From Georgenia_B sunbinii (lineage in GTDB: Bacteria > Actinomycetota > Actinomycetes > Actinomycetales > Actinomycetaceae): DNA of 64,000 nucleotides. The notes below the pieces were generated by a model. The model saw only the letters and a list, made by a program, of their open reading frames with translations, ran no database searches and had not been told where the DNA came from. Numbering within the stretch: the stretch's first letter is position 1; every line of letters starts with the position of its first letter. The DNA lies in assembly GCF_036421855.1 (NCBI RefSeq), contig NZ_JAZGOK010000012.1. One strand, written 5' to 3'. Of this stretch, positions 7,799-15,882 are shown in pieces. The position numbers and the translations under genes were made by a program.

Positions 7799-8437
7799 TC
7801 AGCCGCGGGGGGCGTGGCCGGTGTCGGTGCCTGCGGCGCCGGCGTCCTTCGCGGCCGTGGTGGCGGCCTGGGCCGATGCCTCGGCCGCAGCCTGCTGCGC
7901 CCCGGTGGTCTCCTCGGCCTTCGCTGCCTCGATCTCCTCGACCGCCTCGGTCTCGGGAACCTCGACGTCGTCAGCCGGAGCCTCCTCGACGACCGCTGCG
8001 GCCTGGGCCTTGGTCTCGGCCTTGGCGGCACGCTCGGTCGCCTTCTCGGCCTCACGGATGGTGGCCTGCTTGGGGCTCACCGGCTCGAGGACGAGCGAGA
8101 TGACCGCCATGGGGGCGTTGTCGCCCTTGCGGGGAACGGTCTTGGTGATGCGGGTGTAGCCGCCCTGGCGCTCAGCCATCGCCGGTGCGATCTCGGTGAA
8201 CAGCTCGTGCACGACGCGCTTGTCCTTGATCGTCGTCATCACCTTGCGGCGCGAGGCGAGGTCGCCACGCTTGCCGAGGGTGATGAGACGCTCCGCGACC
8301 GGGCGCAGCCGCTTGGCGCGGTGCTCCGTCGTAGTGATCTGCTGGTGGTCGAGCAGCGCCGTGGCAAGGTTGGCCAGCATATGCCGCTCGTGCGACGGAC
8401 TGCCACCCAGACGGGGACCCTTAGCGGGTGTAGGCAT
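7799..8437 (-). CDS. rplQ: 50S ribosomal protein L17 with long acidic/Ala tail
   Basis: A 212-residue L17. The conserved core (about residues 1-125) includes GPRLGGSPSHERHMLANLATALL and RLRPVAERLITLGKRGD. The last 85 or so residues are a low-complexity Ala/Glu/Lys tail, a common actinobacterial extension of a protein that is about 120 residues elsewhere. It is the last gene of the infA-rpmJ-rpsM-rpsK-rpoA-rplQ string, 30 nt after rpoA. Confidence 0.97.
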   Translation of the reverse strand: MPTPAKGPRLGGSPSHERHMLANLATALLDHQQITTTEHRAKRLRPVAERLITLGKRGDLASRRKVMTTIKDKRVVHELFTEIAPAMAERQGGYTRITKTVPRKGDNAPMAVISLVLEPVSPKQATIREAEKATERAAKAETKAQAAAVVEEAPADDVEVPETEAVEEIEAAKAEETTGAQQAAAEASAQAATTAAKDAGAAGTDTGHAPRG

Positions 8438-8467
8438 GATTTCTCCTGTCGTGAATCAGTGGTGGCG

Positions 8468-9487
8468 TCAGCCGCGCGGCTCGTCGCTGAACTGGACGTC
8501 GCCCTCGTAGGCGTCGTCCTCGTCTGCGGCGAGTGAAATGTCGAAGTCGGCAGGACTGTCCTTGAGCGACAGACCGATGCCGGCCAGCTTCTCGCGGATC
8601 TCCCCGATGGACTTGGCACCGAAGTTGCGGATGTCGAGCAGGTCCGCCTCGCTGCGTGCCACGAGCTCACCCACGGCGTGGATGCCCTCGCGCTTGAGGC
8701 AGTTGTAGGACCGGGACTGCAGACCGAGCTCCTCGATCGGCAGTGCCAGGTCGGCGGCCAGAGCGGCGTCGGTCGGCGAGGGGCCGATCTCGATGCCCTC
8801 GGCCTCGACGTTGAGCTCGCGGGCGAGGCCGAAGAGCTCGACGAGGGTCTTGCCGGCGGAAGCGATCGCGTCACGAGGGGTGATCGCGTTCTTCGTCTCG
8901 ACGTCGACGATGAGCTTGTCGAAGTCGGTGCGCTGCTCGACACGCGTGGCCTCGACCTTGTAGGTCACCTTGAGGACCGGCGAGTAGATCGAGTCCACCG
9001 GCACGCGGCCGATCTCGGAGTCGAAGCTCTTGTTCTGGTTCGCCGAGACGTAGCCACGGCCACGCTCGACGGTCAGCTCGACCTCGAGCTTGCCCTTGGC
9101 GTTGATCGTCGCGATGTGGAGGTCGGGGTTGTGCACCTCGACACCGGCCGGCGGGGTGATGTCGGCGGCGGTGACGACGCCGGGGCCCTGCTTGCGCAGG
9201 TACATGACGACCGGCTCGTCGTGCTCCGAGGAGACGACGATGTTCTTGATGTTCAGGATGATCTCGGTGACATCCTCCTTGACACCAGGAACCGTCGTGA
9301 ACTCGTGGAGCACGCCGTCGATCCGGATGCTCGTGACGGCCGCACCGGGGATCGAGGAGAGCAGGGTCCGCCGGAGCGAGTTGCCGAGGGTGTAGCCGAA
9401 GCCGGGCTCCAGCGGCTCGATGACGAACCGGGAGCGCTGCTCGGTGACGACCTCTTCGGTCAGGACGGGGCGCTGTGCGATGAGCAC
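8468..9487 (-). CDS. rpoA: DNA-directed RNA polymerase subunit alpha
   Basis: A 339-residue alpha subunit. The N-terminal dimerisation/assembly domain includes EPLEPGFGYTLGNSLRRTLLSSIPG (about residues 26-50). The C-terminal domain includes LGLQSRSYNCLKREGIHAVGEL and IRNFGAKSIGEI, which contact UP elements and activators. The tail is acidic. Length is standard for actinobacteria. It precedes rplQ and follows rpsK after an unusual 162-nt gap where rpsD would often sit. Confidence 0.98.
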   Translation of the reverse strand: MLIAQRPVLTEEVVTEQRSRFVIEPLEPGFGYTLGNSLRRTLLSSIPGAAVTSIRIDGVLHEFTTVPGVKEDVTEIILNIKNIVVSSEHDEPVVMYLRKQGPGVVTAADITPPAGVEVHNPDLHIATINAKGKLEVELTVERGRGYVSANQNKSFDSEIGRVPVDSIYSPVLKVTYKVEATRVEQRTDFDKLIVDVETKNAITPRDAIASAGKTLVELFGLARELNVEAEGIEIGPSPTDAALAADLALPIEELGLQSRSYNCLKREGIHAVGELVARSEADLLDIRNFGAKSIGEIREKLAGIGLSLKDSPADFDISLAADEDDAYEGDVQFSDEPRG

Positions 9488-9534
9488 GGTGTGTTCCTTT
9501 CAGCAGACGTCCGCTATATGACGCCTAGCAGTAG

Positions 9535-9562
9535 CCCGCCGACCATCGGTCCGATCGGCGGG
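9535..9562 (-). other. Hairpin in the rpsK-rpoA gap
   Basis: CCCGCCGA (9535-9542) pairs perfectly with TCGGCGGG (9555-9562) over a 12-nt loop. It lies in the 162-nt space between rpsK and rpoA. It may be an attenuator or processing site; there is no U-tract. Confidence 0.45.
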
Positions 9563-9649
9563 GTCGAGCGGCGCGCTCCGGTGAGAGACGCGCGGGGACG
9601 GGCACCCGGGCGGTGCCCAGGTGGGGACGCCACACCGCACGGACGAAAC

Positions 9650-10054
9650 TCAGACGCGACGGCGCTTGGGGGGACGGCAGCCGTTGTGGGCCTGGGGCGT
9701 GACGTCCTGGATGGAGCCCACCTCCAGGCCGGCAGCGGTGAGCGAACGGATCGCGGTCTCACGACCGGAGCCGGGGCCCTTGACGAAGACGTCGACCTTC
9801 TTCATGCCGTGCTCCTGCGCCTTGCGCGCGGCCGACTCGGCGGCGAGCTGGGCGGCGAAGGGCGTCGACTTGCGCGAGCCCTTGAAGCCGACCTGGCCGG
9901 AGGAGGCCCAGGCGATGACCGCACCCGTGGGGTCGGTCAGCGTCACGATGGTGTTGTTGAACGTGCTCTTGATGTAGGCATGGCCATGAGCGACGTTCTT
10001 CCGCTCTTTCCGACGGGGCTTGCGCACCGCGGCTGTACGAGTCTTGGGGGGCAT
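9650..10054 (-). CDS. rpsK: 30S ribosomal protein S11
   Basis: A 134-residue S11 with the usual basic N-terminus (MPPKTRTAAVRKPRRKE) and the conserved core HGHAYIKSTFNNTIVTLTD, GFKGSRKSTPFAAQLAAE and the C-terminal HNGCRPPKRRRV. It follows rpsM by 64 nt. Confidence 0.98.
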   Translation of the reverse strand: MPPKTRTAAVRKPRRKERKNVAHGHAYIKSTFNNTIVTLTDPTGAVIAWASSGQVGFKGSRKSTPFAAQLAAESAARKAQEHGMKKVDVFVKGPGSGRETAIRSLTAAGLEVGSIQDVTPQAHNGCRPPKRRRV

Positions 10055-10118
10055 ATCTGTTCTCCTGGTCGTCGGACCGGTGGGCCGTCCGGCAGTGGCG
10101 GACGGCAGACCGGACTAC

Positions 10119-10493
10119 TTAGCGGGCCTTCTTCTTGCCGGCCACGGTGCGCTTGGGTCCCTTGCGGGTACGCGCGTTGGTCTTGGTGCGCTGTCCGTGC
10201 ACCGGCAGCCCGCGGCGGTGACGCAGGCCCTGGTAGGAGCCGATCTCGACCTTGCGGCGGATGTCGGCCTGAACCTCACGGCGGAGGTCACCCTCGACCT
10301 TGAAGGTCGTCTCGATGTAGTCGCGCAGTGCGACAAGGTCTGCGTCCGTCATGTCCTTGACGCGCAGGTCGGGGCTGACGCCAGTGGCGGCCAGCGCCTC
10401 CTGGGCGCGGGTGCGTCCGACGCCGAAGATGTAGGTGAGCGCGATCTCAAGCCGCTTTTCGCGGGGGAGGTCGACGCCAACGAGTCTTGCCAA
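10119..10493 (-). CDS. rpsM: 30S ribosomal protein S13
   Basis: A 124-residue S13 with the conserved start MARLVGVDLPREKR, the helix-hairpin-helix segment YIFGVGRTRAQEAL, and the tail RGLPVHGQRTKTNARTRKG that contacts the tRNA/subunit interface. It lies between rpmJ and rpsK. Confidence 0.98.
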   Translation of the reverse strand: MARLVGVDLPREKRLEIALTYIFGVGRTRAQEALAATGVSPDLRVKDMTDADLVALRDYIETTFKVEGDLRREVQADIRRKVEIGSYQGLRHRRGLPVHGQRTKTNARTRKGPKRTVAGKKKAR

Positions 10494-10648
10494 CTTGTGC
10501 TCCTCGTATCTCTGCCGGAGGTGTGGAGCACTGCCTCCTCGCCGAGCAGGCGAGCCCCGGCCTCCGACCGGGGGTAGGTCCGGGTGCTCCCGGGCCTGGC
10601 AGTGCGTTGGTGGCGGCTCACGCTGATGCGTGTCCGCCCAGCCTCAGG

Positions 10649-10762
10649 TCAGCCCTGACGCTGCTTGTGGCGAAGGTTGCTGCAGATCACCATCACGCGA
10701 CCGTGACGCCGGATCACCTTGCAGCTATCGCAGATCTTCTTGACGCTCGGCTTGACCTTCAT
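10649..10762 (-). CDS. rpmJ: 50S ribosomal protein L36
   Basis: A 37-residue L36 found by translating the gap between infA and rpsM. It begins MKVKPSVKKICDSCK and ends LRHKQRQG. The zinc-ribbon ligands Cys11, Cys14, Cys27 and a late His are all present, so this is the zinc-binding (C+) form. A GGAGGA site lies just before the ATG. Confidence 0.97.
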   Translation of the reverse strand: MKVKPSVKKICDSCKVIRRHGRVMVICSNLRHKQRQG

Positions 10763-10832
10763 GGTTTCCTCCGCCGCCGTTCGGCGCGCGAGTGAGTCCC
10801 GCGCCGCGACGGCGATTGCTTGGTTCTGGTGG

Positions 10833-11054
10833 TTACTTGTAGCGGTAGACGATGCGACCTCGGGTGAGGTCGTACGGGCTCAGCTCGACGACGACCCGGT
10901 CCTCGGGGAGGATCCGGATGTAGTTCTGACGCATCTTGCCCGAGATGTGTGCGAGTACCTTGTGGCCGTTGCTCAGCTCCACCTTGAACATCGCGTTGGG
11001 CAGCGCTTCGAGCACACTGCCCTCGATCTCGATGACGCCGTCCTTCTTCGCCAT
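10833..11054 (-). CDS. infA: Translation initiation factor IF-1
   Basis: A 73-residue OB-fold protein from the ATG giving MAKKDGVIEIEG. Conserved segments include EALPNAMFKVELSNGHKVLAHISGK (residues 17-41) and YDLTRGRIVYRYK. The frame is open 8 codons further upstream but the family start is the ATG used here. It heads the alpha-type ribosomal operon in this genome; its usual upstream neighbour map is about 47 kb away. Confidence 0.98.
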   Translation of the reverse strand: MAKKDGVIEIEGSVLEALPNAMFKVELSNGHKVLAHISGKMRQNYIRILPEDRVVVELSPYDLTRGRIVYRYK

Positions 11055-11198
11055 GTCCTCCGCTAACTCTTCTCTCACGCGTGGCCGTCGTCATCGGTGA
11101 GACGTGCTGGTCCGACGACGACGCGGTGTGCCGAAGTCTGACGCCCCACCCCCGGTTCCAGGCAGGGGTAGCAGCAGGCACACACGTCCAGCGCTCAA

Positions 11199-11204
11199 TC
11201 ATAC
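11199..11204 (-). promoter_or_regulatory. Candidate -10 box for the infA operon
   Basis: TATGAT reads on the minus strand at 11199-11204, about 145 nt before infA. The -35 at 17-nt spacing (TTCCGT) is weak. It lies in the 272-nt divergent gap shared with the glycosyltransferase gene. Because infA is cut off from the spc operon, a dedicated promoter is expected here. Confidence 0.4.
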
Positions 11205-11326
11205 GACACGCTCGCCCCGCACGGAACCACAGCATGGTGACCTCCGGCGGCCCTGCGCATGAGATGCGTCACGTGATCGACCGGCGTTCTCCCGCGGCGA
11301 GCCTCGCCCTGGCCCAGACTATCGGG

Positions 11327-12220
11327 ATGGACGTCCAGCCGCGTGTGTCGGTCATCATCCCGGTCCGTGACGACCGTCGCCTCGCCGCATGCCTGGAGTC
11401 CGTCCACCGGCAAACCTACCCAGCGGACCTGATCGAGGTTGTGGTGGCAGACAACGGCAGCACCATGCCGGTGCACGAGCTGCTCGCGCCGTGGCCCGGC
11501 GTGCGGTACATCAGCGAACCGACCGGCGGTTCATACACGGCACGCAATGCCGCGGTGCTGGCGAGCACTGGTGCCGTGCTTGCCTTTACCGATGCCGACT
11601 GCCTCCCCGAGCAGACCTGGCTCGAACGGGCAGTCGCTGCGCTCCTCGCCGGGGCGGATGTCGTTGCCGGCCACGTGACCGTCTACGCACGCGACGCGCG
11701 CACACCTCACCCGGTCGAGGCGTACGAGCTGGTCCATGCGTTTCCGCAGGAGATCTACGTCAGCCGCGGTGGCGCGTCGGTGACCGCGAACATGTGCACG
11801 ACGAGGGCGGCCTTCGACGAGGCCGGCCCTTTTCGGCCCGAGCTGTACTCCGGGGCCGACATCGAGTGGTCGCAGCGGGCGACCTCGCTCGGGCTGCGCA
11901 CTGTCTACTGCGCGGCCGCCGTCGTGCACCATCCCGCTCGGCAGTCCTACGCAGCCCTGCGCGCCAAGCTCCGACGGGTGATCCACGGTCGCTACGATCG
12001 CGATGTCCTCGACGGCGGACCGACCCCGGCCCCGTGGCCCAGACCACGGACACTCGTCCCGCCCCTCGGCGCCATCCGGCGCGCGCGCCGCGCCCCTCAG
12101 CTGGTCACGAGGCGCGCTCGCGGCGCGTTCGTCGTCGGCGAGTTCTACCACCGCTACGCGGCTGCCTGGTACGCCACCGACCTCGCGCTCCGGACCCGCC
12201 GGCAGCGCACGAGGGCGTGA
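11327..12220 (+). CDS. Family 2 glycosyltransferase
   Basis: A 297-residue GT-A fold enzyme. It shows the nucleotide-sugar binding start RVSVIIPVRDDRRLAACL, the metal/sugar motif FTDADC (DxD type), and an acceptor-side EWSQRA with a downstream basic segment. There is no transmembrane segment. The ATG used gives MDVQPRVSVIIP; another in-frame ATG about 66 nt upstream is possible, and neither has a strong ribosome site. It transfers a sugar during surface glycan assembly by inference from its neighbours; donor and acceptor are unknown. It is convergent with the nucleotidyltransferase gene. Confidence 0.85.
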   Translation: MDVQPRVSVIIPVRDDRRLAACLESVHRQTYPADLIEVVVADNGSTMPVHELLAPWPGVRYISEPTGGSYTARNAAVLASTGAVLAFTDADCLPEQTWLERAVAALLAGADVVAGHVTVYARDARTPHPVEAYELVHAFPQEIYVSRGGASVTANMCTTRAAFDEAGPFRPELYSGADIEWSQRATSLGLRTVYCAAAVVHHPARQSYAALRAKLRRVIHGRYDRDVLDGGPTPAPWPRPRTLVPPLGAIRRARRAPQLVTRRARGAFVVGEFYHRYAAAWYATDLALRTRRQRTRA

Positions 12221-12248
12221 GCGAAGATGCGCGCGTCGTCGGCGCTCG

Positions 12249-13412
12249 TCAGGACCGGTGCGATGACGACCGGGATGCGACGCCGGCAGGGTCGCTCCCC
12301 CGCGCCTCGACGGCCTCCAGGTAGGCGGCCAGGGCGCCGGGGCTCGCAGCGACTCGCTCGGCCGCACCACGCCGCGGTACCGGGCGGATCCGATCGACGA
12401 TGCCGCGTGCCGCGTTACGGCTCACAGCGGCCACCGTGGCCGCTGCACCAGGCCGAACCGCGCGGGCAAGGAGCCGCGAGAGAGAGGCCGACTTTCGTTG
12501 TCGGGCGACCGGGGCCAGCCGGTCCACGGCGTCGATGATGCGCAGCAACGCAGTCGACACTCCGAGCGAACGGTAGAAGGAGCCGGGAACCGGGGTCCCG
12601 AGGGTGGCGGTGGCGCGCCGGAGCACCAGTGCTACCTGAGCCTGCGCCCCCCAGTCCAGCGCACGTTGCGCGACCTCGTCCCACGACGTGACCTGCCGGG
12701 CGACCTGGTCGACGTCGAGCGTCCATCCCAGCTTGTTGGCGCCCGCGAGCGCTGCATGGAGGCAGACGTGCACCATGGTGTCGACCTCGTCCATCGTCCA
12801 GGCGGACCCGAGGCCGATGCTCACCCGCCGCCGTCGTGCGAGGAGATCGACGGTCGGGATCTCGAAGTGCCGGCGCCGGGACTCCATGTTGATCATCGAC
12901 CAGTGCAGGTCGACCGGGATGCCGGCGGGCGTGAACCAGTGCATCTCCCCGGGTGTCTGCGGATTGCGGAGCATGTCCTCGTAGTCCCCGACGACCCAGC
13001 CGGCATCCAGCAGCACCTCACTCACCGCCCGCAGGGCGCTCGGCGCCACCAGCAGGTCGAGGTCGCCGTACGGACGCAGCCCAGGGACCGGGTGCGCCAC
13101 CTCGGACAGCACGGGTCCCTTGAAGACCACCCATGGGATGTCACCGAGGAGCTGGTTGACGTTGGCAAGGAGCATCGACGCCCGGATGTGCAACGACTTC
13201 GCCAAGTCTCGGTCGAGCCGCAGCAGCTCTGCGGCTGCCGGCGCCGTCTCTCGAAGGTGCACGTGAGTGAGGGGCGCAACTCGATGGTGACGCGCGGAAT
13301 CGACCACGACGTCGGTGAGTGCTTGCGGCACCGCTGTCGGCTCACCTCGACAGATCGCCACGAGGACCTGAGCAGCTGCGCGGCTCGCGCTGGCCGAGGT
13401 GCGCTGCGTCAT
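12249..13412 (-). CDS. Nucleotidyltransferase-fold protein (PF14907-like)
   Basis: A 387-residue protein with the minimal nucleotidyltransferase pattern: WVVFKGPVLSEV, then GLRPYGDLDLLVAP, where the D-L-D pair would bind metal, then IPVDLHWSMIN. Proteins of this uncharacterised family occur in polysaccharide loci and also in lasso-peptide loci. No reaction is established. It lies downstream of the O-antigen-ligase-like gene on the same strand after a 153-nt gap, so it may be transcribed with it or alone. Confidence 0.75.
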   Translation of the reverse strand: MTQRTSASASRAAAQVLVAICRGEPTAVPQALTDVVVDSARHHRVAPLTHVHLRETAPAAAELLRLDRDLAKSLHIRASMLLANVNQLLGDIPWVVFKGPVLSEVAHPVPGLRPYGDLDLLVAPSALRAVSEVLLDAGWVVGDYEDMLRNPQTPGEMHWFTPAGIPVDLHWSMINMESRRRHFEIPTVDLLARRRRVSIGLGSAWTMDEVDTMVHVCLHAALAGANKLGWTLDVDQVARQVTSWDEVAQRALDWGAQAQVALVLRRATATLGTPVPGSFYRSLGVSTALLRIIDAVDRLAPVARQRKSASLSRLLARAVRPGAAATVAAVSRNAARGIVDRIRPVPRRGAAERVAASPGALAAYLEAVEARGSDPAGVASRSSSHRS

Positions 13413-13565
13413 GGCGGTGCCACCTCTCTCGTGCCGGCCGCCCGGCGCGCCCGCCCTACGACGCAGCGTAGTGAATCACCGCCCACCGCGAGCCGGAACG
13501 GCCGCAGTCGCCGCGGCACGACCTCTGGGGCTGTCATGCGGAGCACAGAGGCGCTCCCGCGTGCG

Positions 13566-15059
13566 TCATCCCGCCCGCAGGCGACGACGGAGGTCGCCGG
13601 TCAACGGCGCCGTGACGTAGGAGTCCCCGTCGGCCGACATCTGGAGAGGCAACGTCACGCGCATCTGCTCGACTCGCCACAGCCCGCCGATCGCACCGAT
13701 GATCACGAAGAGGACCCCCACGAAGGTGGCGAAGCTGAACGAGTCGAACGTGCCGCTGGCGAGCAGAGCGGCCGGCATGACCACCGCGAGCGCCTGGCCC
13801 AGGTGCCGTGTCTCCTCGCTCCGGGCACGCAGCCGGATGCTTCGCCCCAGCACATAGGGAACGACAAAGAGGGCGCACAGCGCCACCAGGCCGACGATCC
13901 CGCCGGCCAGCGCAGTGCCGTAGAACTGGTTGTCGAGGAGGATGTACCGCTCGGGGAGCACCGTACCGGCCCCTCGGCCGAACCACGGGCGTTCGGCAAA
14001 CACCTCCGTCACGAAGGCCGTGTCGGAGAGTCGCCCCTGGATGCTGGGATCGTTGTCGAGATTCGAGAAGAGGGCGCGGATGGTCCCCAGCACCCCGCGG
14101 TTCACGACGTGGAAGGCCGCAAGTGCCACCACGGACAAGACCATGACGTTGTATCGCCGGCGCCACGGCCAGACGACCGCGAGCAACCCCATCGACACGG
14201 CAACCGTGAGGATGGCGGAGCGGGAGATCGACAGCGGGATGCTCGACGCGATCAGTACGACACAGACCCACTGGACCACCCGCCGCCGCCCGGGCGGCGC
14301 GAAGAAGGCGTAGTGAAGGGCGATCGGCAGCACCAGCGCGAGCACCACCCCGAACTCGATGTAGTGGTTCGCCGTCCCGGCCACCCGAGCGAAGTCGGCA
14401 TCACCACGCGCTCCCACGCCGATGAGAGCGTAGTTGTGCCGCAGTCCCGGGAGACGGATGAACTGAGTCAGGTCGACGATCCGGAGGAACTGCAGCAGGC
14501 CGACGAATGCCATCACCGCGGAGAAGCCGACAACTGCTCTCAGCAGCACGTCGAGCTGCCTGCGAGTGCGGACGCCGTCGGCGACGGCGAGACCGACGCC
14601 CACCATCGCGATGTTGAAGATCAGCCAGCGGTCAGCGCTGTTGGCCTCGATCTGCGGCAGCATCCGGTCGTAACCCACGGCGTAGCTGAAGATCTGGACG
14701 CTGAGATAGCCCCCGAGCAACCAACGGATCGGTTGGCGGCCTGCGGGCAGTCCTCCTCTGCGCCGGGCTGAGAGGAGCCAGAGGCATGCGAGGAGGATCC
14801 CGACGGCCACGGACGGGCGGCCCACCGCACCCAGACCACCGATGACCAGGCGTGCCGGGATGAGGAACTGCAGCGCAAGGAAGACGACGAGTACCGCGAG
14901 CGTACTGAGCTGGCGTGGCCGGAGCAGGACCGGGAGCCACTGGTGGGCACCGCGCCGTGACCGCCGCAGCAGGATCGGCTCGAACTGCGCTGCAGGGTCG
15001 ACGCGCAGCTCGGCGGATCGCTCCGAGCCGTTCGACGATGCAGCCCCGGAGCCGGTCAT
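13566..15059 (-). CDS. O-antigen ligase / Wzy-like membrane polymerase
   Basis: A 497-residue polytopic membrane protein with about ten hydrophobic segments and a long extracellular loop carrying FAERPWFGRGAGTVLPE. The pattern (polar loop with WFGRGAG) matches the O-antigen ligase/Wzy_C family, which joins or polymerises lipid-linked glycan units outside the membrane. It overlaps the Wzz-like gene by 4 nt (ATGA), so the two are translationally coupled, as expected for a polymerase and its chain-length regulator. Confidence 0.85.
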   Translation of the reverse strand: MTGSGAASSNGSERSAELRVDPAAQFEPILLRRSRRGAHQWLPVLLRPRQLSTLAVLVVFLALQFLIPARLVIGGLGAVGRPSVAVGILLACLWLLSARRRGGLPAGRQPIRWLLGGYLSVQIFSYAVGYDRMLPQIEANSADRWLIFNIAMVGVGLAVADGVRTRRQLDVLLRAVVGFSAVMAFVGLLQFLRIVDLTQFIRLPGLRHNYALIGVGARGDADFARVAGTANHYIEFGVVLALVLPIALHYAFFAPPGRRRVVQWVCVVLIASSIPLSISRSAILTVAVSMGLLAVVWPWRRRYNVMVLSVVALAAFHVVNRGVLGTIRALFSNLDNDPSIQGRLSDTAFVTEVFAERPWFGRGAGTVLPERYILLDNQFYGTALAGGIVGLVALCALFVVPYVLGRSIRLRARSEETRHLGQALAVVMPAALLASGTFDSFSFATFVGVLFVIIGAIGGLWRVEQMRVTLPLQMSADGDSYVTAPLTGDLRRRLRAG

Positions 15060-15799
15060 AGCCGTGCGCGGTCCCGCTGACGTTCGGGCAGATGGGCCTC
15101 GTTGGGCGGCGGCGCCGATGCCTCGGCCATCTCGGCGTCATCTCGGCGCCGCCCTCGGCGCTTCGCACGACGGCGACGGTACAGCCCGACGATGTCGTCG
15201 AACAGCACCGCGACGAGCAGGGCGAGGCCGGCGCCCAGGACTGCGACTGCAGCCTGCACCTTCCGCTTGCCGTCATAGACGACGCTCTCCACCGAGGGCT
15301 CGGCGAGGACGTCCACCCCGTACTGGGACGAGGCGCTCACACCGGCGGCGCCCTGCCGGGTCGACAGCTCCTCGGCAGCCAGCTCGAACACCCGCCTGCC
15401 GGTCTCGAGTGCGACATGAGGGTCATCGGCGCGTACCCGGACGTTCATGATCGTGCTCCGGCTCTGGGTGGACACCTCGTATGCCGGGGCAAGACCCTCC
15501 GCTGCGATCCGCGCTTGGGTCTCCATGCTGTTGAGCACGATGGCCACGGCCGCATTCGCCTGGTCCTGGCCACCGTAGGGGTTGGGAACGGTGGCCGGCG
15601 CGCTCCCCGGTGTGATGAGTGCAGTGCCGGTGACCTCGTACTCGGGTTGCACGCTGTCGCCCGCCAGGTACACCGCCACTCCGGTGAGCGCGAGCAGCGG
15701 CAAGAAGATGTACCAGCGGCGCAACGTCGCCAAGGTGATCTGCCAGACGTCCAACGTGGCCTCCACTGAATCCGCACCGATGCATGGACATCGTCCCAC
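15056..15799 (-). CDS. Wzz/YveK-like chain-length determinant
   Basis: Up to 247 residues from a GTG at 15797-15799; a GTG 11 codons later (start at 15766) is an alternative. It has two membrane helices flanking an extracellular domain (about residues 23-48 and 188-210) with a basic C-terminal tail. This is the layout of polysaccharide co-polymerases that lack a fused tyrosine kinase domain. No partner BY-kinase was found in the window. It is coupled to the ligase/polymerase gene by a 4-nt overlap. Confidence 0.8.
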   Translation of the reverse strand: MGRCPCIGADSVEATLDVWQITLATLRRWYIFLPLLALTGVAVYLAGDSVQPEYEVTGTALITPGSAPATVPNPYGGQDQANAAVAIVLNSMETQARIAAEGLAPAYEVSTQSRSTIMNVRVRADDPHVALETGRRVFELAAEELSTRQGAAGVSASSQYGVDVLAEPSVESVVYDGKRKVQAAVAVLGAGLALLVAVLFDDIVGLYRRRRAKRRGRRRDDAEMAEASAPPPNEAHLPERQRDRARL

Positions 15800-15882
15800 C
15801 CAGCAGGGGTCCCCGGGACGTCTTCACCAGATCAGCACCACATCTCGACGACCGTGGCGCCGCAACGATTGCGAAGGGGCTG

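Noticed and set aside
12498..14771. A 757-codon plus-strand frame
   Set aside because: It overlaps the nucleotidyltransferase and ligase-like genes antisense and shows no family pattern.
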